Assembly: GCF_023243045.1 (NCBI RefSeq)
Contig: NZ_JALKFX010000004.1
Location: forward strand, 1-64,000
Reading direction: 5' to 3'
Length of the DNA stretch: 64,000 bases
Source: Frankia sp. AgB32
Lineage (GTDB): Bacteria > Actinomycetota > Actinomycetes > Frankiales > Frankiaceae
Numbering within the stretch: position 1 is the first letter of the stretch; each line of letters begins with the position of its first letter. Under the pieces are notes generated by a model, which did not search any database, was not told where the DNA came from, and saw nothing but the letters and a program-made list of their open reading frames with translations. The position numbers and the translations under genes are program-made. Below are positions 26,930 to 35,452 of the stretch, piece after piece.

Positions 26930-28213
26930 TCAGGAATAGTTCTGCGCTCCAGTGGCCAGTACGAGCTCCTGGCCGGACGGCGGCGTCAGCAGCGTCCGTC
27001 TGCGGTCGATCGCGGTGACGAGCGGCCCGGTCATGGCGGTCGTGACCAAGGCCATGAGGACGAGGACCGTGAACAACCGCCCGCCGATGATTCCCGCGCC
27101 CAATCCCACGTTCAGTACGATGAGTTCGGTCAGGCCCCGGGTGTTCACCAGCGCGCCGATCACGGCCGACTGCCGGCGGTCGAGACCGCCCAAACACGCC
27201 ATCGCGAAACCTACGACGACCTTTCCGAGAATCCCGCACACGACGGTCACTGCAAGCAGGACCGCGTCGGAAGCATTCAGCGCACCAATGTTGATGCTCA
27301 GCCCGGTAACCACGAAGAACAACGGAAGCAACGGTCCCCCGGCCTGTTCCATCGAACGCAGCACGTCGGCGTCCGGAGCGCCCGCCGGCCTGGGCATGAC
27401 GAGCCCGGCGACGAAGGCCCCGAAGATCGGGTGCAGGCCGAGGGAAGCCGTGGCCCACGCCGCGCCCGCCGCGAGCACGAGTGCCACCGAAACCTGACTG
27501 GACAGCACGGCGCCTGGACGCCGCGTCCACCACATCAGCACCGGGCGCACCGCCAGCATCATCAGCGCGACGAAACCCGTGAGTAGTGCCATCGTCGCAG
27601 GCCAGGGCCGACTACCGGCGGCATCGGTACCAGCGAGCGCGGCGGCGAGAACGAGCCAGGCGGACGCGTCCATCAGCCCTGCGGCTGACGTCGCGACATC
27701 GCCCACGGGAGTCCCGGCAAGTCCACGTTCCCTGACGATCGCCGCGAGGACGGGGAGCGCCGTGATCGACGTCGCGACGCCAAAAAAGAGGACGAAGGAA
27801 CGGCCGTTGGTGTGCTGGCCGTCGAAGCTGCTGAGGCGCTGCATTCCCAGGGCTATGCCCGAACCGAGGGCCAACGGGACGAGCATCGCGCCGACGGAAA
27901 TCAGCGAGACCGGCCGACGGTACCTGCGGACGGACCGCAGGTCGATTTCGTAGCCCACGCCAAACACGAAGAGCACAACGGCGATCTGGGCGATCACCGA
28001 GATGAGGGGCACCGCCTCAGCCGTAAAGAGGCGGTGCGTTGGATCTCCGGGAAGCCTGCCGAGCAGGGTCGGCCCGAGCATGATTCCTGCGGCAATCTGG
28101 CCAATCACGGTGGGCTGTCCGAGACGGCGTGCGAACGCACCTAGCAGACTCGAGGCTCCGAGCACGATGGCGATATCACCGATAACATCGGCGGTCACTG
28201 CTTCCATGTTCAT
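26930..28213 (-). CDS. Cation/proton antiporter (CPA2 family)
   Basis: A 427-residue membrane protein with about 12 helices, matching Na+/H+ or K+/H+ exchangers. The N-terminal motif ARRLGQPTVIGQIAAGIMLGPTLLG is diagnostic of CPA2/KefB-type proteins. LFVFGVGYEIDL follows, and the central ATSITALPVLAAIVRERGL occupies the ion-site helix region. The C-terminal VNTRGLTELIVLNVGL is also conserved. Start chosen at 28213 because GGGGA lies about five bases upstream; ATGs at 28207 and 28219 are in the same frame. No regulatory TrkA-N domain is present. Genes of this type often accompany polyketide clusters, possibly for ion balance or export. It sits between two regulators on one strand. Confidence 0.85.
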   Translation of the reverse strand: MNMEAVTADVIGDIAIVLGASSLLGAFARRLGQPTVIGQIAAGIMLGPTLLGRLPGDPTHRLFTAEAVPLISVIAQIAVVLFVFGVGYEIDLRSVRRYRRPVSLISVGAMLVPLALGSGIALGMQRLSSFDGQHTNGRSFVLFFGVATSITALPVLAAIVRERGLAGTPVGDVATSAAGLMDASAWLVLAAALAGTDAAGSRPWPATMALLTGFVALMMLAVRPVLMWWTRRPGAVLSSQVSVALVLAAGAAWATASLGLHPIFGAFVAGLVMPRPAGAPDADVLRSMEQAGGPLLPLFFVVTGLSINIGALNASDAVLLAVTVVCGILGKVVVGFAMACLGGLDRRQSAVIGALVNTRGLTELIVLNVGLGAGIIGGRLFTVLVLMALVTTAMTGPLVTAIDRRRTLLTPPSGQELVLATGAQNYS

Positions 28214-28255
28214 TTCCATCCCCAACAGGTGGAGCAAAGCCGGTGAGCAGGACCA

Positions 28256-28861
28256 TCAAAGCCAGCGCGCGTCTCTCGCGATCCGCAGCGCGTCGATTCG
28301 ATTGCGGGCACCCAGTTTTGCCACCAGGGAGGACAGGTAATTGCGCACAGTCCCCTCGGAGAGGTGGAGCTGCGTCGCGATCTCGACAATCGTGTCTCCG
28401 TAGGAGAGCCGCTCGAGTACCGAGATCTGGCGTGCGGTGAGCGGGCAGCCGGAGTTTGCGACGGCCGCGACGGTCAGTTCTGCGTCGAAGACACGTTCAC
28501 CCTGATGGACACGGTTCAGGGCTTCAAAGAAATGGTTCGGCGAAACGCTCCGCTTCACCATACCATCGACCCCACCAGAAAAAGCCTGGCGAATGATCGA
28601 TCGGGTGAAGCTCTCAGCCAGGACCAGACTCCGGCACTCGGCCAGGCCCGCTATCTTTTCGGCAACGCCGATGGCACTGCTGTCCGCGCCGTCGAAGCTT
28701 ATGACCGCAATATCCGGCCGATGAGTCTCCGCGAACGCCAGCGCGTCGGTGTCGCCGCCGACAGCCCCGACGACCCGGAGCTCCTCCTGCTGCTCGATTA
28801 GCGCGGTCAGCGCGCTTCGGGACAGTAACAATTCATCTGACACCATTACTCGGATTCTCAT
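28256..28861 (-). CDS. Atypical NarL/LuxR-type regulator lacking the phosphoacceptor Asp
   Basis: A 201-residue protein with an N-terminal receiver-like domain (1-120) and a C-terminal LuxR helix-turn-helix (about 140-198: LTARQISVLERLSYGDTIVEIA then SEGTVRNYLSSLVAKLGARN). In the receiver, the segment RPDIAVISFDGAD places Ser55 where NarL proteins have the phosphorylated Asp; only one acidic residue of the metal pocket is clear (Asp9). The conserved Lys remains (GMVKRSV). It is therefore probably phosphorylation-independent, perhaps ligand-gated. Codon 12 is TTA (28826-28828), rare in such DNA and a target of bldA-type control in Streptomyces. GGGGAT precedes the ATG. No partner kinase is adjacent; antiporter and LAL genes follow on the same strand. 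Confidence 0.8.
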   Translation of the reverse strand: MRIRVMVSDELLLSRSALTALIEQQEELRVVGAVGGDTDALAFAETHRPDIAVISFDGADSSAIGVAEKIAGLAECRSLVLAESFTRSIIRQAFSGGVDGMVKRSVSPNHFFEALNRVHQGERVFDAELTVAAVANSGCPLTARQISVLERLSYGDTIVEIATQLHLSEGTVRNYLSSLVAKLGARNRIDALRIARDARWL

Positions 28862-31529
28862 CGATCCCCTTGAAGTGAGAGACGGCTCACTGGTGGAGCG
28901 AGATCAGTTCCGGGCGAATATCACGCCAGTTCAGTGCGGAAGCGGCACCTTCAACAGGCCGTCGAGACCGTCGGCACCGCTCGGATCGTGCCAGACGTCA
29001 ACAGTGAACGAACTTTTGCTGAATGCGATCCCCGTAAACGCCAGGATGGAGGCCGGATCTTCCGCCAGGCCTACCATGAACCGCGGATGTAAAAGTGAAG
29101 CAACGACCAGCACGGCCGCTCCATTCGTCCGGCCAACGGGAACTCGAAGGAACACCGGTCCGGGCGCCGGCCGACATCATCCGGCCGGCGATGGAAACCC
29201 GGCCCTGCCCGGACGTCCGAGACGACGCTCGCCAGGTACACCATGGTCAACCCGTCCTCTTTGGAGGTCGACGCTCGTCGAAGATGGCCACATACAGCCG
29301 CACCACGCCGAGTTTGCGACCCGGCAGGTGCCCGTTAACAGCTTGTCCAGCGAAACCACCGGGGGTCACGGTGATCTTGGATATGCCGACGGACTTCTCG
29401 ACAGGCAGAATTCGGCGGAAGTTTCCTGGAAAGACTCCGGTCAGACTTGCTCCATTCATCACGCCGCAAGGCAGGCACTGCGCCGGAGCATCACATGATC
29501 GCGCTGCGACTCGGGAAGGTGCCGATGCCGTCGGCGCGTCGGCAGATCTCCCTGCTCAGCGCTTCCTGCGGGTCCGAAGACCGATCTCCCGGCATGGACG
29601 GTGAACGCGAGCAGGCCGAACTCTTCCTCGTCACGATGCTCCGCGACACCGTGGCCAGCGGGTCGGGAATTCTCGGCGGCATACACCGAAGTCGGCAGGT
29701 GTTCGACCCGGCAGCGCCGTTTCGCATCCATTCCGGGGAACAGGAGCCCGGCCGCGACTTCGGGATCACCAGCTCGCCGGACCCAGCCTGCGCTTCCCGC
29801 TCCGCGACCGAGCGCCATTCCGAAGGTTCAGCCGGTCCGGAGGCACCTCCCCACTCTTCCGTTGCCGCGCAGTCCGTCCACCTCAACGCCCGTTAGCGCC
29901 TCAGCAAACCGTCGCGCGATCGATCCCAGCAGATCCGAACCGTCCGCTCCCAGTTCTTACCGAACCTCTCGGCACAGCCACAGTCGGACATAGGCCGCCG
30001 CATACCTTCCGCCTCGAGTCGCTTTCGCGGATTTCTCGCGAGGATCTCGCGGTGGTCGCTCTACGTCACCGCCCACTCCACCGAGCCTGCCATACAATGA
30101 TTACACTCCGTACACCACATCCTTTGAACTCCGCTGTCGAAGATAGTCAACTTTGATGTTTCGAGCAAGAGGATCCAGGCAAATGATTGGCACATCCGGT
30201 TCCGTTGAATTGGTTGCGGAGCGAAGGAGGTCTGGCAGCGAGGCGCGGATTCGCAAAAGGACGAAGAACGACCGGCCGACCACGTGATCAAGAGGGTGTC
30301 CGGTGGACCCGACGAATCGCCTTACCCGCTTCCGCCGGCCATCTCCGACGGTCAGTACATCAGCCCTGGTAGAGGCGTTGGTCCCACCCGGAGGTTGAGT
30401 GCACGCGCAGAGTTGACCTTGGCAGGCCCGTAGTCGATCTCCTGGGTCAGGAAAAAACCTGTCGATCCGCGCGACCATGGCGAGGACCGGTCAGAATAGG
30501 TCGGCGACCACCCGACTGACCTAGTACGGGGGGGGCGATGCGGAGTATCAGATTCCAGACACCCGGCCAAGAGGCAGAGGAGGGGCGGAAGGCAGAAGCC
30601 GTGGCCGTATCGTCCACGGGACGCTGTGGCGCTGCGACTCACCGGCGGCTTCTCGCCGCAGCAGGTATCGGACCGGCCTGGCGGGAGATTTCCCGCCAGG
30701 CCGAAGAAGGCCCTGGTCGCGGGGACGATCTGCCTACCGCTTTCCGTCCAGGTACGCAGGCCAACCACACGCGCAGCTGAGGCACCCGCTGCGCCTCGGC
30801 GCGGGGAGCGGGACGAGGCGGATCGTCGCGGCCGAAGCCGGCCGGATGCCCGCGTGGTCAGCACTCCGAGCGCCCTGTCGAGGCCCGAGGATCGGGCATT
30901 ACCCGGAACCCGAGCAAGCAACCTGACCGTCAGGAGAAGGTGGGGGCGCCGGCCAGCCACCCTCGTCGAGCGGCGGACGCGTCTCGCCCGCCCGATGGCG
31001 ACCAGCCGCCCGAAACGAACGTATCGAGATGGCTGGACGTGATCGGTCCATCATTTCCAACGGTGTCCCGCCAAGATGGATTTGCCGGCACTGTCCGAAA
31101 TGCTGGTATCTGCGCCGAGCAGACTTACCGATTCTGTCGTCTCGCCGTGCTTTCGAACCGCTGCTGCGGCGGACATTGGGTTGGAATACAACACGCACGA
31201 AACTCGACAGTCCGCTGCCTTATGGCGTGGTTGGCGCACCATTGGATTGAGCTGGCCGGCGGCAGCATTGTGCAGACAGCCAGGACGCCGATGGACCGGC
31301 TACTTGCGGAGCATGAACACGCCGCTCGGTGAAACGGGATGATTCGGTCGATTAGGCCATCGACGTGGTGCGGCCTGGTGCCGTGGCCGACGAGGTTCGC
31401 CCGGTTCTGAGTGGCACCCGAAGCGGCAGCCGCCAGAGCATCGGCGCCGCCGACTCGCGACGGAACCCGCCGAACCTGACGGAGTTCCTGGTCGTCGAGG
31501 GGCGGTCGACGACATCCACCAGCAGGGCC
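28862..31529. other. 2.7 kb region without an intact gene
   Basis: Frames here are short, overlap on both strands and lack domain signatures or good ribosome sites. Base composition is less G-rich than the flanks. Two minus-strand pieces (28931-29155, with VLVVASLLHPRFMVGLAEDP, and 29247-29462, with GISKITVTPGGFAGQAVNGH) read like protein but sit in different frames, suggesting a frameshifted, unrecognised gene. A plus-strand segment near 30925-31020 (SNLTVRRRW, then LVERR) faintly recalls a transposase helix-turn-helix. The region looks like decayed DNA at an old insertion site. Confidence 0.55.
28931..29462 (-). pseudogene. Possible frameshifted hypothetical gene
   Basis: Two minus-strand frames follow each other and both look protein-like: 29462-29247 and then 29155-28931, which ends FTVDVWHDPSGADGLDGLLK. 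Joining them needs at least one frameshift. I recognise no family. The alternative is chance open frames in G+C-rich DNA. Confidence 0.25.
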
Positions 31530-32030
31530 CGCACGTCCCGCTCCGCGCGGCGGGCGTCGCCCTTCAACGCCTGAAGAACCGGATGACCAGCACGGATCCG
31601 GAATGCGAACCGAAGAAGCCCGCGCCGCGTATCTCTCCGCGATCGCCAACGGGCGACGACCGCGGAGGCGGGCGAACCGAGCGTGGTGTTCGGCATGCAG
31701 GAGTTCGAGCCCTTTTACCGCCGGCCCCGGCCGGGACGGAGATCGGCCGCGGCCGGCGGGAAACGGGGGGTCGGAAGCGTGAATCGCGTCGGCGGATGCG
31801 GGCGCGACCGGCCGGCTTGTCCAGGGAGTGCACCATCTGCTCGCCGCCTTCGACCTCAACGGCGATCGGCTCTACGGGCAGGTGATGACGCCAGGAGCCG
31901 GAGCGTGTTCCTGGCGTTCCGCTGCTATCCGCGCGGCCCAAGCGCGCCGCGGCCCCGAATCGGGAACGCGGGGGAATTCCACTCCGGCCATGATGCCAAA
32001 AGTGTCCGCGCAGTGGTCACACGGTCGGTG
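31530..32030 (+). pseudogene. Decayed IS630-family transposase
   Basis: Pieces of a DDE transposase appear in order but in shifting frames. GVALQRLKNRMTSTDPECEP (31540-31600) corresponds to the family's 'ISFQRTKTWKDSTDPEF'. SVVFGMQEFEPFYRRPRPGR (31680-31740) corresponds to 'VVCLDEFGPLNLQPRPGR', with the catalytic Asp changed. HHLLAAFDLNGDRLYGQV (31828-31885) and SVFLAFRCYPRGP (31898-31940) follow, matching 'RHLFAALDLATDKLYGH' and 'EFLAFCRYLR'. At least three frameshifts are needed and the ends of the element are not visible. It is a dead remnant. Confidence 0.7.
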
Positions 32031-32163
32031 ATTCCAGCTGAAACAGGTTCAGACGTCGTCCTACGTTCGGTCCAAGAGAAATCCGATGGCCTGAAGGGAG
32101 CCGACCGAACCTGGATCCATCGCGACGTGGATCAGGCAACGAGCGCCGACACCGCGCTGCGGG

Positions 32164-33660
32164 TCAGGTCCGCGTGGCTGCGGTCTGGCCTTCGAACGGC
32201 TCCGGACTCTTCTCCTCCTTGGCCGCCGCCATCGCCGGCAACGCGAGCGCAGCCAGCCCGGCAATGAGCATGAGCCCACCGTTCACGAGCAGGGCGATGC
32301 GATAGCCCTGGACCAGCGCGTCCAGGTGGCCCTTGTTCTGGCTCGCATGGGAGGTCACCCTGGACGCGACGGTCACGAGCACAGCGAGACCTACGGCTCC
32401 GCCGATCTGACGGGAGGTGTTGAGCAGACCGGAGGCAGCCCCGGCGTTCTTGGGATCCACACCGGCGGTGCCGCTGATGGTGACGGCCAGCAGCATGATG
32501 CTGATGCCGAAACCGCCTACGAGGTTGGGGAGAAGGATGTGCGACACGTAGGCGGAGTGGGTGGGAAGGGTGCCGAGCCAGGCGATCCCCGCGGCGGCGA
32601 GAAGGCCTCCGGCCACCAGCAGGTTCCGGGGGCCGACCACGGGCATGAGCTGTCGGGCGGTGATGCCGCCGATGATGAAGACGACGGTGACGGGCAACAT
32701 GGCCATGCCGGTTCGCAACGCGCTGTACCCGAGAACCTGCTGGCAGTACAGGGACAGGAAGAAGAGCAGGGCGGTCAGCGTCACACCCAGGCAGAACATG
32801 AGCAGATTCGCGATCCGCAGCGTCCGCGGCCGGAGCAGGTCAAGCGGGATGAGCGGGTGGGAGCCCCTGGCTTCGACCCACAGAAACGCGGCACCAAGGA
32901 TCACGGCCGCCACCAGCGACACCACGGTGTTCGGTGAATCCCAGCCCTGGGCGGAGGCTTCGGAGAGGCCGTAGGTGAGCGCCCCGATCCCAAGGGTTAC
33001 GCAGAGGGCGCCGGGCAGGTCGAGCTGGGTCCGCTGCGTGCCGACGGACGAACGCAGGAACATCACGCCGGCGACGAAGAGCACGACGCCCGGAGGCACG
33101 TTCACGAACAGCACCCAACGCCAGCTCAGTTCGGCGGTGAGAACCCCTCCGAGCACCACGCCGGCCAGGCCGGCGACCCCGCCCATCATGCTCCACAGTG
33201 ACAGGGCGTGCTCGCGCTCACGTTCGTCCGTGTGACTGGCAGTGATGAGACTCAGGCTGGTGGGAGCCAGCGCCGCAGCACCGGCGCCCTGGACGATCCG
33301 GGCCACGATCAGAACGATCGGGTCGGTCGCCAGGCCACCGATCAGACTGGCGACGGGAAAGACGACCGCGCCGAACAGGTACACCCGTTTGTGCCCGAAG
33401 AGGTCACCGGCCCTGGCTGCCAGCAGAAGGAAGCCCCCCAGGGTGAGCAGGTAGCCGCTGACCACCCATTGCTGCTGGTCGGTCGACATTCCGAGCCCGG
33501 CTCGCATGTCCGGCAGCGCCACGGTGACGATGGTCGAGTCGAGCACGACCATGAACAGAGCGAGACAGGACATGGCCACGACCACGCCGAGGGGCAGATT
33601 CGGCCGTAGTACAGGGGGCGGGAGTACAGGGGACGTTGCCGCAACTCGGGCCTCGGACAT
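32164..33660 (-). CDS. DHA2-family (EmrB/QacA-like) drug exporter
   Basis: A 498-residue membrane protein with about 14 helices. Hallmarks are ALFMVVLDSTIVTVALPDM in TM1, RAGDLFGHKRVYLFG (motif A), VQGAGAAALAPTSLSLI (motif B region) and GGVAGLAGVVLGGVLTAELSWRWVLFVNVPPG (motif C region). It expels drugs by proton antiport. The ATG at 33660 follows GGAGGA by six bases. It is divergent from a TetR repressor, with two palindromes in between, so it is probably induced by a compound the repressor binds. Its place inside the cluster suggests product export or self-resistance. Confidence 0.88.
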   Translation of the reverse strand: MSEARVAATSPVLPPPVLRPNLPLGVVVAMSCLALFMVVLDSTIVTVALPDMRAGLGMSTDQQQWVVSGYLLTLGGFLLLAARAGDLFGHKRVYLFGAVVFPVASLIGGLATDPIVLIVARIVQGAGAAALAPTSLSLITASHTDEREREHALSLWSMMGGVAGLAGVVLGGVLTAELSWRWVLFVNVPPGVVLFVAGVMFLRSSVGTQRTQLDLPGALCVTLGIGALTYGLSEASAQGWDSPNTVVSLVAAVILGAAFLWVEARGSHPLIPLDLLRPRTLRIANLLMFCLGVTLTALLFFLSLYCQQVLGYSALRTGMAMLPVTVVFIIGGITARQLMPVVGPRNLLVAGGLLAAAGIAWLGTLPTHSAYVSHILLPNLVGGFGISIMLLAVTISGTAGVDPKNAGAASGLLNTSRQIGGAVGLAVLVTVASRVTSHASQNKGHLDALVQGYRIALLVNGGLMLIAGLAALALPAMAAAKEEKSPEPFEGQTAATRT

Positions 33661-33686
33661 GAAGTCTCCTCCGCGGTTGACCACGA

Positions 33687-33718
33687 GTGAACGACGTTCA
33701 CGTGTACGGCGTTCACGT
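33687..33718. promoter_or_regulatory. Paired palindromes, candidate TetR operator
   Basis: Two overlapping inverted repeats lie between the divergent exporter and tetR genes: GTGAACGACGTTCAC (33687-33701, centred on the middle base) and ACGTGTACGGCGTTCACGT (33700-33718, one mismatch per arm). Both are built from the half-site CGTTCAC/GTGAACG. The layout matches tandem operators of tetracycline-repressor-like proteins. Confidence 0.7.
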
Positions 33719-33757
33719 TACGATGCCGCCTGGAAGGTGTCAATCAAGGGGGTCTCG

Positions 33758-34414
33758 ATGCCGCTACGCAAAGCTGACGTGGTCCAGGAGGCACTGCGTT
33801 TCCTGGACGCCGAGGGCCTCGACCAGCTCACGATGCGCAAGCTCAGCGCGGCGCTCAACGTGCAGGCTGGGGCTCTCTACCGGCACTTCCCGAACAAGGA
33901 AGCCCTGCTCGACGCCGTGGCTGACAAGATCGTCGAGGGCATCGGCAGCCCGCTGCCCGACCTGCCCTGGCCCGAGCAGATCCGGATTCTGGGCAGCCGG
34001 CTCCGCACGGCCCTGGTCAGCCACGGCGACGGCGCCCGGGTGGTGGGCGGCACGTTCGCTCCCGGGCCCAACACTCTCATCGGTTCGGACCTGGCCATCC
34101 AGGTGCTCTGCGGGGCAGGCATGCCCCCCGACCAGGCCGCGTGGACAACCTTCGCGCTCTTCTACTACGTGCTCGGCCACACCATCGAGGAACAGGCCCA
34201 GCTGCGGCTGCCACCCGACCACGACTGGCGGGCCCGCACCGAGCGACTCGGCATCGAGCTGTCACCCCAGTACGCGGCGGCATTCGACGCACTGACGGGC
34301 ACGGACCCCGAGGAACGGTTCGACTACGGGCTGAACATCTTCATCATCGGGCTCTGCCACCTTCATGCGACCCAGCCTCCCCGCGAGGCAGCAGTTCGCG
34401 ATACCTCGCCCTGA
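33758..34414 (+). CDS. TetR-family repressor with TetR_C-type ligand domain
   Basis: 218 residues. The N-terminal helix-turn-helix (about 5-48) reads VQEALRFLDAEGLDQLTMRKLSAAL and AGALYRHFPNKEALLDAV. The C-terminal region (about 70-210) matches the tetracycline-repressor-like all-alpha domain: PWPEQIRILGSRLRTAL, FALFYYVLGHTIEEQA and FDYGLNIFIIGL. The ATG at 33758 has AAGGGGG six bases upstream. It is divergent from the DHA2 exporter and very likely represses it through the two palindromes. Its 3' end overlaps the convergent esterase gene by 52 bases. Confidence 0.88.
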   Translation: MPLRKADVVQEALRFLDAEGLDQLTMRKLSAALNVQAGALYRHFPNKEALLDAVADKIVEGIGSPLPDLPWPEQIRILGSRLRTALVSHGDGARVVGGTFAPGPNTLIGSDLAIQVLCGAGMPPDQAAWTTFALFYYVLGHTIEEQAQLRLPPDHDWRARTERLGIELSPQYAAAFDALTGTDPEERFDYGLNIFIIGLCHLHATQPPREAAVRDTSP

Positions 34415-35358
34415 GCGCCATCGGGCGGCTCGGCGCCTTCCTGGCCCAGCAGCCCGTCCAGTGCCCGGAGAACCCGCTGGGCGCACGCGGCCGCCGCCGG
34501 AACCACGCCCTGCATCAGGAAGTAGCCGTGGACCAGTCCCTCCCCCGGGACATGGTGTACGGGGACTCCCGCGGCACGCATCTTCGCCGCCAGTTCCATG
34601 CCCTCGTCGTGCAGCGGGTCGTACTCGGCGGTGGCGAGGACGGTGGGTGGCAGGTCCCGGAGGTCCGCGTTCAACAGGTCGACGGCCGGGTCGGCGCGCC
34701 GACGCGGGTCGGGAACATACCGCTCGTAGTTCCGAGCCATGTCGTCGACGCTCAGCAGATAGCCCTTGCTGCGCTCACTGGCGGAGGCAAGGATCAGACT
34801 CGGGTCCACTGGCGGGTAGATCAGCAGTTGCGCCGCGAAGCGGACATCGCGCGCTTCGAGGACGACGCCCAGCGACAGGCTGCCGCCGGCGCTGTCACCC
34901 GCGATCACGTGCGTTCGACGGGGGAAGGACAGCGCTGTCCACCGTGCCGCGGCGATGGCGTCGTGCAGGGGCGTGGGATAGGGAAACTCCGGCGGCCGAC
35001 GGTAGTCGACCGAGACCACGACCGCGCCCAGCGACGCCGCCATGGCCCGGCAGACCCAGTCGTGGCTGTCGAGGTCTCCCAGCGCCCATCCGCCGCCGTG
35101 CAGGAAGGTGACCACCCGCCCGCCGACCGACTCCGGGGTGTAGACCCTGACTCCGAGCGCGGCTCCGTCCGGACCGTCGATCAGCCGATCGGCCGAGGTG
35201 ACGGCCGGTCCGGCGCCGGCCTTCTCGCTGTTCGGGCGCACCGCGTTCGCGCGATACCGCTCGCGGGCCTGCTCGATGGTCAGTTCGTGGTCCGGAACCG
35301 AGGGCCCGTCGGAGCTCTGCCAGGCGATCAGGTGCCGGAGTAGTCGGTCCAGGGGCAT
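34363..35358 (-). CDS. Alpha/beta-hydrolase esterase (HSL-like)
   Basis: A 331-residue hydrolase of the hormone-sensitive lipase group. The oxyanion-hole motif HGGGW lies near residues 90-94. The nucleophile elbow GDSAGG follows near 160-165. EYDPLHDEG supplies the catalytic Asp and GLVHGYF the His, giving a complete triad. It hydrolyses small acyl esters; in this setting it could trim an ester on the product or detoxify it. GGGAG lies seven bases before the ATG. It follows the thioester reductase gene by 94 bases on the same strand, so it may be the last gene of the PKS operon. Confidence 0.85.
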   Translation of the reverse strand: MPLDRLLRHLIAWQSSDGPSVPDHELTIEQARERYRANAVRPNSEKAGAGPAVTSADRLIDGPDGAALGVRVYTPESVGGRVVTFLHGGGWALGDLDSHDWVCRAMAASLGAVVVSVDYRRPPEFPYPTPLHDAIAAARWTALSFPRRTHVIAGDSAGGSLSLGVVLEARDVRFAAQLLIYPPVDPSLILASASERSKGYLLSVDDMARNYERYVPDPRRRADPAVDLLNADLRDLPPTVLATAEYDPLHDEGMELAAKMRAAGVPVHHVPGEGLVHGYFLMQGVVPAAAACAQRVLRALDGLLGQEGAEPPDGAQGEVSRTAASRGGWVA

Positions 35359-35452
35359 TGCGCATCTCCCACGGGCTCGATCGGCGGGTCGGTCAGGCGC
35401 ACACTTCTTCCGGACGCCCTTCGGATCTTCCGGGCGCCCTTCGGACGGCTAC

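Noticed and set aside
30101-30478. Possible 125-residue minus-strand gene
   Set aside because: No domain, no ribosome site, mixed composition, and it lies inside the decayed region.
30626-31042. Possible DNA-binding or transposase N-terminal protein
   Set aside because: A short SNLTVRR match recalls an IS630 helix-turn-helix, but the flanking sequence does not follow and the spacing to the transposase remnant is wrong.
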